A DNA stretch of 64,000 bases from positions 186,001 through 250,000 of the forward strand of contig CBDICR010000005.1 in NCBI GenBank assembly GCA_965277425.1, written 5' to 3'. Position 1 is the stretch's first letter. Each line of letters opens with the position of its first letter. Shown in pieces: positions 9,073 to 18,022 of this stretch. The DNA is from Poindextera sp965277425 (lineage in GTDB: Bacteria > Pseudomonadota > Alphaproteobacteria > Caulobacterales > Caulobacteraceae). The notes under the pieces are model-generated. The model was given only the letters and a program-made list of their open reading frames with translations, searched no databases and was not told the DNA's origin. The position numbers were made by a program, and so were the translations under genes.

Positions 9073-9699
9073 TCAATCAGATGCGTCACGCGCCGGAAGG
9101 GTGGTCGCGAAGGCCGCGATGTCCTCCAAGGCGACTCCTGAGGCGCAAAGCGGGCAATCCGAGGGAGTCCAGAGCGTATTGGGCAAGGTTGCGACGTTGT
9201 GAAGCGGAACGCCCTTGCTGGAGGTGAAGGCGGCTGCGGCCCCGCCCAGAACGAGCAAAGCGCTGATATTCACCACAACCGCCCCGCAATCCTGCAGATC
9301 GGCGAATGTTCCCCGCATGGCGGACCCGGCGTTGATGACGTCATTGACGATGGCCACGCGCTTGCCGCGAAGTCGCTCGCGAAGGGGCGCGGGAATCCTG
9401 TATCCAGCCGGGAACAGGCCGCCTTCCGCCGGCTGCGCAAAGCGCTCGGAATAGGTAAACTGAACATCCAGCCGCAGCGCCGTCATCAGCCCCACGAAGG
9501 CCCCCTCGACAAGCGGCCCGCAGATCGCATCCACATCCAGCTTCAACAACGGCTCGGCAAGTTCGGCGACGAGGCCTTGCACACGTCGGGGATGCAGACA
9601 GAGCGATTGGAGATCGAGCCACAGGTCGCCGTGATGCCCAGACTCGAGGAGAAAGTGGCCCTTTCTCGCCGATAACAGCTTCAGAACCTGATCCTGCAC
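9073..9699 (-). CDS. Orotate phosphoribosyltransferase-like protein
   Basis: A 208-residue type I phosphoribosyltransferase. The PRPP-binding motif VAIVNDVINAGSA lies at 115-127 and a GPLVEGAFVG loop at 61-70. The layout follows PyrE, but a CPLC pair at 182-185 in the C-terminal tail is unusual for PyrE and may bind metal. It starts with GTG behind a GGGAGA ribosome site. It lies 100 bases downstream of the oxygenase gene on the same strand. A dedicated pyrE may exist elsewhere, so this could be a paralogue with another base as substrate. That is inference. Confidence 0.75.
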   Translation of the reverse strand: MQDQVLKLLSARKGHFLLESGHHGDLWLDLQSLCLHPRRVQGLVAELAEPLLKLDVDAICGPLVEGAFVGLMTALRLDVQFTYSERFAQPAEGGLFPAGYRIPAPLRERLRGKRVAIVNDVINAGSAMRGTFADLQDCGAVVVNISALLVLGGAAAAFTSSKGVPLHNVATLPNTLWTPSDCPLCASGVALEDIAAFATTLPARDASD

Positions 9700-9798
9700 G
9701 ATCTGGTCTCCCGCAAAGACAAGATGATGGATATGCGCGGTGACAAACGCGCGCGACGATGGCCACAGGCATCGGATTTCAAAAAATGATGCGATTGT

Positions 9799-10692
9799 TC
9801 AGGCGAGGCCGATCTCCTCAAGCCGTTCGGCCAGATAGGCGCGCGCCGTGACCGGTTGCAGATAGCGATCCGGCGCCGCATCGCCGACGCAGCCGGGCAG
9901 GGTCGAGATCAGGTAGTCGGGCGCGAAATGCAGGAAGAAGGGCATGGAGTAGCGCGCCACACCGGCGCGCTCCGGGGTCGGATTGACCACGCGATGGGTG
10001 GTCGAGGGCAGGCGGTGGTTGGTCAGACGCTGCAGCATGTCGCCGATATTGACCACCACCGAGCCCGGCGGCGGGTCGATCGCCAACCATCGGCCATCGC
10101 GGTCGAGCAGTTCAAGGCCGGCCTCCTCGGCGCCGAGCAAAAGCGTGATGGCGTTGATGTCCTCGTGGGCCCCGGCGCGCAACGCGGGGCCTGATCCGAG
10201 CGTCGGCGGATAGTGCAAAAGGCGCAGGATCGATTCGCCGTCGGCGACCGCGCCGGTGAAATGCTCGCGCGGCAGAGCGAGATAGCCGGCGATGGCCGCG
10301 AGCAGACGCTGGCCGAGGCCGTCCAGGGCGGCATAGAGGCCGCCGACGGAAGCCTGAAAGCCGGCGATCTCGGCCGGCCAGACATTATCGCCGCGGCCGA
10401 CGTGCCAGAATTCCTTCAGATCGGCGTGCCGCCCGCCCTTGGCGGTCTCGATCCCGAACGGCGTATAGCCGCGCTGACCGGCGCCGCCCGAAATCAGATA
10501 GCGCCGCTTGGCCGCATCGGACAGGGCGAAGAAGGCCCTGGCGGCGTCCTGAGCGGCCGCGATCAAGGCGGGGTCGAGGCCATGGTCGGCGACGACGGCG
10601 AAGCCATAGCGCTCGAACGACCGGCCGAACTCGGCGGCGAATCGATCGAAGTCCCGCGCATAGAGGCGAAGAGAGATGGGTTGAATGGCCAA
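9799..10692 (-). CDS. Isopenicillin N synthase-family 2OG/Fe(II) dioxygenase
   Basis: A 297-residue non-haem iron dioxygenase. The iron triad is visible: His176 and Asp178 in AHEDIN and His233 in THRVVNP. The 2-oxoglutarate-binding RxS is Arg247/Ser249 in ARYSMPF. The N-terminal half carries the conserved DIOX_N-type helix region. It is cytosolic, with no signal. The start is a TTG without a clear ribosome site, so the N-terminus is uncertain by a few codons. It lies between a 60-residue ORF upstream and a phosphoribosyltransferase downstream on the same strand. The substrate is unknown; relatives oxidise amino acids, hormones and peptides. Confidence 0.85.
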   Translation of the reverse strand: MAIQPISLRLYARDFDRFAAEFGRSFERYGFAVVADHGLDPALIAAAQDAARAFFALSDAAKRRYLISGGAGQRGYTPFGIETAKGGRHADLKEFWHVGRGDNVWPAEIAGFQASVGGLYAALDGLGQRLLAAIAGYLALPREHFTGAVADGESILRLLHYPPTLGSGPALRAGAHEDINAITLLLGAEEAGLELLDRDGRWLAIDPPPGSVVVNIGDMLQRLTNHRLPSTTHRVVNPTPERAGVARYSMPFFLHFAPDYLISTLPGCVGDAAPDRYLQPVTARAYLAERLEEIGLA

Positions 10693-10755
10693 GACGAACT
10701 CAAGCGATCGATCGGTCAGCCGATCATGCGCGATTCGCCCGGCGAGACGCGCCTC

Positions 10756-10938
10756 TTAAAGCGCCCGCACGCGCCTCAAGGTCTCGGCGCATTCCAGCTG
10801 CGCCCGGCGTTCGGCGATTTCCTGATAGAAGGCGGCGTTCTCGGCCTCCGCGCCCCAGGACTCGACCGTCGTCGATTCAAAGGCGGCGAAACCCGAGATT
10901 GAACCGGGGACTTGGTCAAAATCAATGACTTGATCCAT
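10756..10938 (-). CDS. Small hypothetical protein, 60 residues
   Basis: An ATG with a GAGGAGA ribosome site about 10 bases upstream opens a 60-codon frame. The product is acidic at the N-terminus and ends in a helical, Arg-rich tail with one Cys (residue 50). It lies 63 bases upstream of the dioxygenase gene on the same strand, so cotranscription is likely. I do not recognise it. The good ribosome site and normal codon use favour a real gene. It could be a small partner or even a substrate of the dioxygenase; nothing in the sequence decides this. Confidence 0.5.
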   Translation of the reverse strand: MDQVIDFDQVPGSISGFAAFESTTVESWGAEAENAAFYQEIAERRAQLECAETLRRVRAL

Positions 10939-11272
10939 CGCCTATAGTCTCCTCGTCGCCGTGCTTAACGGAGTATTAGCCATTTCACCTTGGCTCGCAT
11001 TCTAACATCTAACAACACCGTTCGCGGCGAATGGCGCCGTTCTCACGAAGACTTGACCGTCTGGGAAAACAGGCCGGATCGAATCCGACGCGTAACGCCG
11101 CACGAAAACCCGCAGGGTGATCAACAATCAGAATGCATATTGGCTATCGCTTCACGACGGCGTTACCATGGGCTTTGGACGCCGCGTCGGGGCGTGCAGG
11201 TCCGGTCGTTCCGCAGCGTGAGCGCCCGGCCCGCCGATCCCCGGGAGTAGAGCGTCGCCAGAGGAAGCCGCT
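10939..11272. other. Divergent intergenic region upstream of the oxidoreductase operon
   Basis: This stretch of 334 bases separates the minus-strand small ORF and the plus-strand oxidoreductase operon and must hold both promoters. It is less GC-rich than the genes near 10970-11020. No convincing coding frame, operator or riboswitch was found. An FNR-like half-palindrome near 11118-11130 has the wrong spacing. Confidence 0.5.
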
Positions 11273-13075
11273 TTGCAGCGTACGAATACCGACGGGCCGG
11301 ATTACTTCCATAAGGTCGTCGATTGCCAGTGGGCCTGTCCCGCGCACACCCCGGTGCCGGAATATATCCGGCTGATCGCCGATGGGCGCTATTCCGACGC
11401 CTACATGGTCAATTGGAAGTCCAACGTCTTTCCCGGCATCCTGGGGCGGACCTGCGACCGGCCGTGCGAACCGGCCTGCCGGCGCGGCCGGGTCGAGGAC
11501 GAGCCGGTGGCCATCTGCCGTCTGAAGCGCGTCGCCGCCGATAATAAGGACGACATCACCGGCCGGCTGCCCACCGCGCCCGCCGCCAAGAACGGCAAGC
11601 GCATCGCCTGCATCGGCGCCGGTCCCGCCACCCTGACCGTGGCCCGCGACCTGGCCCCGCTCGGCTACGAGGTCACCATCTTCGACGCCGACTTAAAGCC
11701 GGGCGGCATGATCCGCAGCCAGATCCCGCGCTTTCGCCTGCCGGAATCGGTGATCGACGAGGAGGTCGGCTACATTACCGGCCTGGGCATCGACATGCGC
11801 ATGGGCCAGCGGATCGACAGCCTGAAGAGCCTGCTCACGCAAGGCTACGACGCCATCTTCGTCGGCTCCGGCGCCCCGCGCGGCCGCGACCTGGACGTGC
11901 CAGGCCGCGCCGAGGCCGCCGCCAACATCCACATCGGCATCGACTGGCTGTCCTCGGTCTCGTTCGGCCATATCGAAAGGATCGGCAGGCGGGTCATCGT
12001 GCTCGGCGGCGGCAACACCGCCATGGATTGCTGCCGCACCTCGCGCCGCCTCGGCGGCGAAGAGGTCAAGGTGATCGTGCGCTCCGGCTTCGAGGAGATG
12101 AAGGCCTCTCCCTGGGAGAAGGAGGACGCCATGCACGAGGACATTCCGATCCTCAACTTCCTCACTCCCAAGTCATTCGTCCACGACAACGGCAAGCTGA
12201 CCGGCGTGATCTTCGAAAAGGTCGCCGCCGAATACGACGACAGGGGCCGCCGCCGGCTGGTCGCGACCGGCGAGCCGGACCAGCTGATCGAATGCGACGA
12301 CGTGCTGGTGGCCGTGGGCCAGGAGAATTCCTTCCCCTGGATCGAGCGCGATGTCGGCCTCGAGTTCGACGAATGGGACATGCCCAAGGTCGATCCGGTC
12401 ACCATGGGTTCGAGCCTGCCGAACGTCTTCTTCGGCGGCGACGCGGCCTTCGGGCCCAAGAACATCATCTGGGCCGTCGCCCACGGCCACGACGCGGCCA
12501 TCTCCATCGACAAGGTCTGCCAGGGCGAGGATGTGCGCGAGCGCCTGGCCCCGGGCGTCACCCTAGTCAGCCAGAAGATGGGCATCCACGAATGGAGCTA
12601 CGACAACGACATCGTCAACGACCAGCGCTACCGGGTGCCGTTGCGCGACAAGGCCGAGGCCTTGGGCAATGTGCGGCTGGAGGTCGAACTCGGTTTCGAC
12701 CAGGCGCTGGGCTATCGCGAGGCCGAACGCTGCCTGAACTGCGACATCGAGACGGTGTTCGCCGAGCCCCTGTGCATCGAGTGCGACGCCTGCGTCGACA
12801 TCTGCCCAATGGACTGCATCACCTTCACCGCGAACGGCGACGAAGCCGATCTGCGCACGCGGCTTAACGCGCCGGCATTGAATCTGACGCAGGATCTCTA
12901 TGTTTCGGATCCGCTGAAGACGAGCCGCATCATGGTCAAGGACGAGGATGTCTGCCTGCACTGTGGCCTCTGCGCCGAGCGGTGCCCGACCGGCGCCTGG
13001 GACATGCAGAAGTTCCTGCTCGACATGACCAATGCGGAAGGACCCGCTCCCGCGCACAAGATCGCGGCGGAATGA
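11273..13075 (+). CDS. GltD-like FAD/NAD(P) oxidoreductase with ferredoxin domain, 2-oxoacid oxidoreductase electron-transfer subunit
   Basis: A 600-residue protein combining a glutamate-synthase small-subunit (GltD) core with a C-terminal 2x[4Fe-4S] ferredoxin. N-terminal cluster cysteines include C18, C22, C61, C65 and C69. An FAD fold starts at GAGPAT (115-120) and an NAD(P) fold at GGGNTAMD (245-252). The ferredoxin motifs are at C501/504/507/511 and C561/564/567/571. The start is TTG with GAGGAAG upstream. It is 12 bases ahead of the KorA-like gene. It should shuttle electrons between NAD(P)(H) and the 2-oxoacid oxidoreductase, as in the three-subunit 2-oxoglutarate:NADP+ oxidoreductase type known from Azoarcus. 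Confidence 0.88.
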   Translation: MQRTNTDGPDYFHKVVDCQWACPAHTPVPEYIRLIADGRYSDAYMVNWKSNVFPGILGRTCDRPCEPACRRGRVEDEPVAICRLKRVAADNKDDITGRLPTAPAAKNGKRIACIGAGPATLTVARDLAPLGYEVTIFDADLKPGGMIRSQIPRFRLPESVIDEEVGYITGLGIDMRMGQRIDSLKSLLTQGYDAIFVGSGAPRGRDLDVPGRAEAAANIHIGIDWLSSVSFGHIERIGRRVIVLGGGNTAMDCCRTSRRLGGEEVKVIVRSGFEEMKASPWEKEDAMHEDIPILNFLTPKSFVHDNGKLTGVIFEKVAAEYDDRGRRRLVATGEPDQLIECDDVLVAVGQENSFPWIERDVGLEFDEWDMPKVDPVTMGSSLPNVFFGGDAAFGPKNIIWAVAHGHDAAISIDKVCQGEDVRERLAPGVTLVSQKMGIHEWSYDNDIVNDQRYRVPLRDKAEALGNVRLEVELGFDQALGYREAERCLNCDIETVFAEPLCIECDACVDICPMDCITFTANGDEADLRTRLNAPALNLTQDLYVSDPLKTSRIMVKDEDVCLHCGLCAERCPTGAWDMQKFLLDMTNAEGPAPAHKIAAE

Positions 13076-13087
13076 GCGGACTTTGAG

Positions 13088-14935
13088 ATGAACGCCCTGA
13101 CCCCCATCATCGAAACCCTGACCCGCACCAACGACTTCGTCGTCAAGTTCGCCAATGTGAACGGGTCCGGCTCGGCCAGCGCCAATGGGATGTTCGCCAA
13201 GGCGATCCTGCGCATGGGCGTGCCGGTGGCGGCGCGCAACATCTTCCCCTCCAACATTCAAGGGTTGCCCACCTGGTTCGAGGTGCGGGTCTCCGAGGCC
13301 GGGCATATGGGCCGGCGCGGCGGCGTCGACCTGATGGTGGCGATGAACCCGCAGACCTGGGACAGGGACCTGGCCGAGATCGAGCCCGGCGGCTATCTGG
13401 TCTACGATTCCACCAAGCCCCTGCCGCAAGACAAGTTCCGCGACGACATCCGCGTGGTCGGCGTGCCGCTGACCGCCATCTGCAACGCCGCCTATACCGA
13501 TCCCAGACAGCGGCAGCTGTTCAAGAACATCATCTATGTCGGCGCGCTGGCCGCCCTGCTCGATATCGACCTTGCCGTCATGGAGCAGCTGGTCGGCGAA
13601 CAGTTCAAGGGCAAGGACCGGCTGATCGCGCCGAACATCGCGGCCCTGCACATGGGCCGTGATTACGTGGTCGAGCATATCGGGCCGCTAGGCCTGAAGG
13701 TGAAGCCGTCCGACAAGGTGGGCGACCGCATCTTCGTCGAGGGCAACAACGCCGCCGCGCTCGGCGCCGTCTATGGCGGCGCCACGGTCTGCGCCTGGTA
13801 TCCGATCACCCCCTCGACCTCGCTGGCCGAGGCCTTCACCGCCTATTGCGAGCAGTACCGGGTCGATCCGGAAAGCGGCAAGGCGCGCTACGCCATCGTC
13901 CAGGCCGAGGACGAGATCGCCTCCATCGGCATCGTGGTCGGGGCGGGATGGAACGGCGCGCGCGCCTTCACCTGCACCTCGGGCCCCGGCATATCGCTGA
14001 TGACCGAGTTCGTGGGCTTAAGCTATTTCGCCGAGATTCCGGCTGTGATCTTCGACGTGCAGCGCGGCGGGCCCTCCACCGGCATGCCGACGCGCACCCA
14101 GCAGGCCGACATATTGGCCGCCGCCTACGCCTCCCACGGCGACACCAAGCACCCACTGCTGTTTCCGGCCGATCCGGGCGAGTGTTTCGAGATGGGGGCG
14201 CTGGCCTTCGACCTGGCCGACCGGCTGCAGACCACCGTCTTCGTCATGCTCGACCTCGACATCGGCATGAACGAATGGCTGACCGAGCCCTTCAAGTGGG
14301 ACGACAACCGCCGCATCGACCGCGGCAAGGTGATGAGCTTCGACGAGCTCGAGGCCGGCAAGGATTTCGGCCGCTATCTCGATGTCGACGGCGACGGCAT
14401 CCCCTATCGCACCTATCCCGGCACCCACCCCGAGCGCGGCGGCTATTTCACCCGCGGCACCTCGCGCAACCCTTACGCCCGCTACAGCGAGGAGGGATCG
14501 GTCTATGTCGACAACATGCAGCGTCTGCTGCGCAAGTTCGAGACCGCCAAGGCCCTGATCCCCGCGCCGATCCGCCGCGACGCGCGGCGCGCCGCCAAGA
14601 CCGGCGTGATCTATTTCGGCTCGACCGCGCCGGCCATGAACGAGGCGCTGGAGACGCTGGAGGCGCAGGGCCGCCACGTCGATGCGCTGCGCCTGCGCGG
14701 CTTTCCCTTCGCCGACGCGGTGTTCGATTTCATCGCCACCCACGAGCAGGTGTTCGTGGTCGAGCAGAACCGCGACGGCCAGCTGCGCACCCTGATCATG
14801 AACGAGGGCGGTGTGGACCCTGCTAAACTCATTGCCGTCAACCACTATGACGGCACGCCGATCACCGCCCGTTTCATCGCCGGCGAGATCGCAGCCAGGA
14901 TGACCGCCCGTTCGCTCATCGAGGCCGCCGAATGA
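13088..14935 (+). CDS. korA: 2-oxoacid:acceptor oxidoreductase, fused gamma-alpha subunit
   Basis: At 615 residues this is a gamma-alpha fusion. The gamma domain covers about 1-195 with the NVNGSGSASANG motif (24-35). The alpha (pyrimidine-binding) domain begins near 215 and carries YPITPST at 238-244, the family signature. With the beta subunit it catalyses CoA-dependent oxidative decarboxylation of a 2-oxoacid, most likely 2-oxoglutarate, reducing a ferredoxin-type acceptor. The gene overlaps the beta gene by four bases (ATGA), a sign of coupled translation. Substrate assignment as Kor is by resemblance; pyruvate or branched-chain oxoacids are not excluded. Confidence 0.88.
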   Translation: MNALTPIIETLTRTNDFVVKFANVNGSGSASANGMFAKAILRMGVPVAARNIFPSNIQGLPTWFEVRVSEAGHMGRRGGVDLMVAMNPQTWDRDLAEIEPGGYLVYDSTKPLPQDKFRDDIRVVGVPLTAICNAAYTDPRQRQLFKNIIYVGALAALLDIDLAVMEQLVGEQFKGKDRLIAPNIAALHMGRDYVVEHIGPLGLKVKPSDKVGDRIFVEGNNAAALGAVYGGATVCAWYPITPSTSLAEAFTAYCEQYRVDPESGKARYAIVQAEDEIASIGIVVGAGWNGARAFTCTSGPGISLMTEFVGLSYFAEIPAVIFDVQRGGPSTGMPTRTQQADILAAAYASHGDTKHPLLFPADPGECFEMGALAFDLADRLQTTVFVMLDLDIGMNEWLTEPFKWDDNRRIDRGKVMSFDELEAGKDFGRYLDVDGDGIPYRTYPGTHPERGGYFTRGTSRNPYARYSEEGSVYVDNMQRLLRKFETAKALIPAPIRRDARRAAKTGVIYFGSTAPAMNEALETLEAQGRHVDALRLRGFPFADAVFDFIATHEQVFVVEQNRDGQLRTLIMNEGGVDPAKLIAVNHYDGTPITARFIAGEIAARMTARSLIEAAE

Positions 14936-15987
14936 CCTACATCACCAAGCCGCGCCTGCATCACCCGGGCCTGGCCGAGAATGCGCTCGGCTTCACCCGC
15001 CGCGACTATGAGGGCTCGGTCTCGACCCTGTGCGCCGGCTGCGGCCACGATTCGATCAGCGCCTCGATCATCCAGGCCTGCTACGAGCTGGCCCTGCCGC
15101 CGCACCGCATCGCCAAGCTCTCCGGCATCGGCTGCTCGTCAAAGACGCCGGACTATTTCGTCGGCAATGCGCACGGCTTCAACACCGTGCACGGCCGCAT
15201 GCCGTCGGTGCTGACCGGCGCCAACCTGGCCAACAAGGACCTGATCTATCTCGGCGTTTCCGGCGATGGCGACTCCGCCTCGATCGGCCTTGGCCAGTTC
15301 GCCCACGCCATCCGGCGCGGCGTCAACATGGTCTATATCGTCGAGAACAACGGGGTCTACGGCCTGACCAAGGGCCAGTTCTCCGCCACCTCCGACGCCG
15401 GCTCGAAGAGCAAGCGCGGCGTGGTCAACCACGATTCCGCCATCGATCTGGTCTCGTTGGCGCTGCAGCTTGGCGCGACCTTCGTGGCGCGCAGCTTCTC
15501 CGGCGACAAGGCGCAGCTGACGCCGCTGATCAAGGCGGCGCTCAGCCACAAAGGCGCGGCCTTCATCGATTGCATCAGCCCTTGCGTGCAGTTCAACAAC
15601 CATCTCGGCTCGACCAAGAGCTTCGACTATGTGCGCGAGCACAACATCGCCATGAACCGGCTGGACGTCATCGCCCCGCGCGCGCCGATCGAGATCGACC
15701 ACGCGCCGGGCACGGTCGAAATGGTCACCCAGCACGACGGCTCGATCCTGGCGCTGCGCAAGCTCAGCGCCCACTACGATCCGAGCGACCGCGCCCAGGC
15801 GCTGGCCCATCTGCAGGAGCGGGCGGCGGCCGGCGAGATCGTCACCGGCCTGCTCTATGTCGATCCGACGCCAAGCGACCTGCACGACCACCTGGATACG
15901 GTCGATGTCCCGCTGAACAGGCTTGGCGATGCCGAGCTGACCCCAGGCGCCGCGGCCCTCGCCGCGCTGAACGCCAGTCTGCGCTAG
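14932..15987 (+). CDS. korB: 2-oxoacid:acceptor oxidoreductase beta subunit
   Basis: The 351-residue beta subunit binds thiamine diphosphate and one [4Fe-4S] cluster. Cluster cysteines are C34 and C37 in CAGCGH and C68 in IGCSSK, with a further Cys near 197 in the SPCVQFNN motif. The TPP motif GDGD is at 111-114 and ENNGVYGLTKGQ follows from 138. Length fits KorB. The ATG overlaps the korA stop. With the upstream two genes it forms a complete electron-bifurcation-free 2-oxoacid oxidoreductase set. Such enzymes are oxygen-sensitive in many organisms, which is notable in a probable aerobe. Confidence 0.9.
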   Translation: MTYITKPRLHHPGLAENALGFTRRDYEGSVSTLCAGCGHDSISASIIQACYELALPPHRIAKLSGIGCSSKTPDYFVGNAHGFNTVHGRMPSVLTGANLANKDLIYLGVSGDGDSASIGLGQFAHAIRRGVNMVYIVENNGVYGLTKGQFSATSDAGSKSKRGVVNHDSAIDLVSLALQLGATFVARSFSGDKAQLTPLIKAALSHKGAAFIDCISPCVQFNNHLGSTKSFDYVREHNIAMNRLDVIAPRAPIEIDHAPGTVEMVTQHDGSILALRKLSAHYDPSDRAQALAHLQERAAAGEIVTGLLYVDPTPSDLHDHLDTVDVPLNRLGDAELTPGAAALAALNASLR

Positions 15988-15991
15988 GCCG

Positions 15992-17479
15992 ATGGGCGAA
16001 AAGCTGCTGGTTCTCGGGGCCGGCATGGCGGGCCTGTTCACCGCCCTGGCCTTCGCGCCGGGCGAGCGGGAAATCCTGATCCTCGAACGCGATCCGCCGC
16101 CGCCCGACGGCGGCGTCGAGGCGGCCTTCGACGACTGGCATAGGCGCGGCGTCGGCCAACTTCGTCACAGCCACGGCTTCCTCGCCCGCATGCGCAATGT
16201 CATCAAGCGCCGCCATCCGGCCCTGCTCGACCAGCTGCGCGAGGCCGGATGCCGCGAAATCGGCTTTACGGACATGATGCCGACGGCCCTGCGCGCGACC
16301 TACGCGCCGCAGGCCGGCGACGAGGACATGGTCATCCTGACCAGTCGCCGCACCAGCTTCGAATTCATCGTCCGCCGCTATGTCGAGGCCCTCCCCGGCG
16401 TGGCCATCGCCTCCGAGGTCTTCGTGCGCGAGCTGATCGTGCAGGCCGAACCGGGCGCGGCGATGCGCGTCGTGGGCGTCAGCGGCGATGACGCGGGCGA
16501 AGCGCGCGAATGGCGCGCCGACGTGGTAATCGACGCCCAGGGCCGGCTTTCCGAGGCCAGGGACCAACTGATCGCCGCCGGCGGCGCCGTCCCGGAAGAC
16601 TCGGAAGACTGCGGCATCCTTTATTTCACCCGCCATTATCGCCGCACCGCCGCCGATCCGCAGCCGGCGCGGGCCACCGGCACCGGCGACCTTGGCTATA
16701 TCAAGTACGCGCGATTCCCCGGCGACAATGGCTGCTTTTCGATCACGCTCGCCGTGCCCGAGGTGGAGACGGCGCTGCGCCAGGCGATCCTCAGGCCCGA
16801 GGTATTCGAACAGGTCTGCGCCATGTTCCCCGGCATCGCCGCCTGGACGGACCCGGCGGGGGCCGAGCCGATCAGTCCCGTCTTCGGCATGGGCGACCTG
16901 AAGAGCCATTGGCGCCGCTTCGTCAGCCAGGAGCGCCGCGCCATCCATGGCTTCTTCGCATTGGGCGACAGCCTGATCCGCACCAATCCCCTCTATGGCC
17001 GCGGCTGCTCCTTCGCCGCCGTTGAATCGGAAATCCTGCGCGACGTGCTGGACGAGACCGCCGACCCGGCGCTGCGGGCCCGGCTCTACGACGCCCGCAT
17101 CGCCACCGCGCTTCGGCCCTATTTCGAGGACATGCGCGAGCAGGATCGCGCCGCGATCCGCCGCGCGGCCCATGCGCTCGACCCAGCCTATCGCGCGCCG
17201 TTGCGGGCAAGGGTGCTGCGCAGCTTCATCGGTGACGGGGTCAGCATCGCCGTGCGCGCCGATGTCGACCTGCTGCGCGAGGCCTTGCGCGAATTCAACA
17301 TGGTCGACCCGCCGCGCGCCTGGCTGAGGCGGCCGGAGAACATGCTGAAGGTGGTCGGCCACTGGGCGCGCGGCCGCGGCGCCAATGCGGGTTATTACCC
17401 GCCACCGCTCGGCCCCGGCCGCGCCGAGATGATGGCGGCGCTCGGCCTTGACAAGGCCGGCGAGACGCGGGCCGCGTGA
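15992..17479 (+). CDS. FAD-dependent oxidoreductase of the p-hydroxybenzoate hydroxylase/geranylgeranyl reductase type
   Basis: A 495-residue flavoprotein with the N-terminal FAD motif VLGAGMAGLF (7-16) and the second FAD motif in ALGDSLIRTNPLYGRG in the C-terminal half. The middle contains a DAQGRLSEA segment similar to the DG motif of flavin monooxygenases. No membrane segment is evident. It begins four bases after korB, so it belongs to the same transcript, which then ends at a strong terminator. The substrate is unknown. It may accept or donate electrons related to the 2-oxoacid oxidoreductase, or be an independent hydroxylase. That link is inference. Confidence 0.78.
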   Translation: MGEKLLVLGAGMAGLFTALAFAPGEREILILERDPPPPDGGVEAAFDDWHRRGVGQLRHSHGFLARMRNVIKRRHPALLDQLREAGCREIGFTDMMPTALRATYAPQAGDEDMVILTSRRTSFEFIVRRYVEALPGVAIASEVFVRELIVQAEPGAAMRVVGVSGDDAGEAREWRADVVIDAQGRLSEARDQLIAAGGAVPEDSEDCGILYFTRHYRRTAADPQPARATGTGDLGYIKYARFPGDNGCFSITLAVPEVETALRQAILRPEVFEQVCAMFPGIAAWTDPAGAEPISPVFGMGDLKSHWRRFVSQERRAIHGFFALGDSLIRTNPLYGRGCSFAAVESEILRDVLDETADPALRARLYDARIATALRPYFEDMREQDRAAIRRAAHALDPAYRAPLRARVLRSFIGDGVSIAVRADVDLLREALREFNMVDPPRAWLRRPENMLKVVGHWARGRGANAGYYPPPLGPGRAEMMAALGLDKAGETRAA

Positions 17480-17508
17480 GATGACGGCCATCGCGGCCAA
17501 AAACGCAA

Positions 17509-17533
17509 AAGGGCGACCCTGAGGGTCGCCCTT
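17509..17533 (+). terminator. Rho-independent terminator of the 2-oxoacid oxidoreductase operon
   Basis: An 11-base perfect stem (AAGGGCGACCC with its complement) encloses a three-base loop 30 bases after the flavoprotein stop. A-rich sequence precedes it and a short TTAAGTT follows. It is the clearest terminator on the plus strand and closes the four-gene operon. Confidence 0.85.
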
Positions 17534-18022
17534 AAGTTCGGCTCGATCCTGTTCCGCGGCCCGAAAACGCGTCCTCGGACGCCTTTATCGAGAGCCTTCC
17601 ACGAAACTCCCCACACACCCCGACAAGGTCGCATTCGGACCCTGCGAAGCTTAATTCGCTTATATTTCTGACTGATCGGCGGCGCGCCGGGAAGCCGTCA
17701 TCGACGGTCGGGCTTGCGAAGCCGGCGAACTGTTGCGCGGCGAGCACAGGGCGAAGCCGCGAAATGGCCTAAATCCGGTCGCCGCGCCGCCGCATGGACT
17801 GACGATAAAGCCCCTGTCGGCTGATTGGTTGTTCCGCGGGTCTTGGATCCTGAACAGCCCCCCCAGCCCCTCCTGGATCGGTGGACGCCGATCAGCCGAC
17901 ACCCTTCCCTTTTTCGACGAACCTGAGCCGCGCCCGCCCAGCGCGGCCGGTCGCATCCTTGCGCGAACTGTGGCATCTAGCTCGAATGTCGGCGGAAACG
18001 CCGCTTGAAAAGGATTGCTCAA
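17534..18022. other. Intergenic region with no supported gene
   Basis: These 489 bases follow the terminator and precede the first 2OG oxygenase. An AT-rich patch near 17650-17675 could hold a promoter. Possible frames on both strands are Arg/Pro-rich, lack ribosome sites and resemble nothing known, so I call none of them. The bases directly before 18023 provide the AAGGA ribosome site of the next gene. Confidence 0.5.

Noticed and set aside
11118..11130. FNR-like site TGAT-N5-ATCA upstream of the 2-oxoacid oxidoreductase
   Set aside because: The spacing is five, not four, and the outer T/A bases are missing, so it is a poor match to the FNR consensus.
10990..11250. An 86-codon plus-strand frame before the oxidoreductase operon
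   Set aside because: No ribosome site, Arg-rich composition and it sits in the likely promoter region.
17660..18022. A minus-strand frame in the gap before the first 2OG oxygenase
   Set aside because: Product is Arg/Pro/Ser-rich without a motif or ribosome site; the gap is treated as intergenic.
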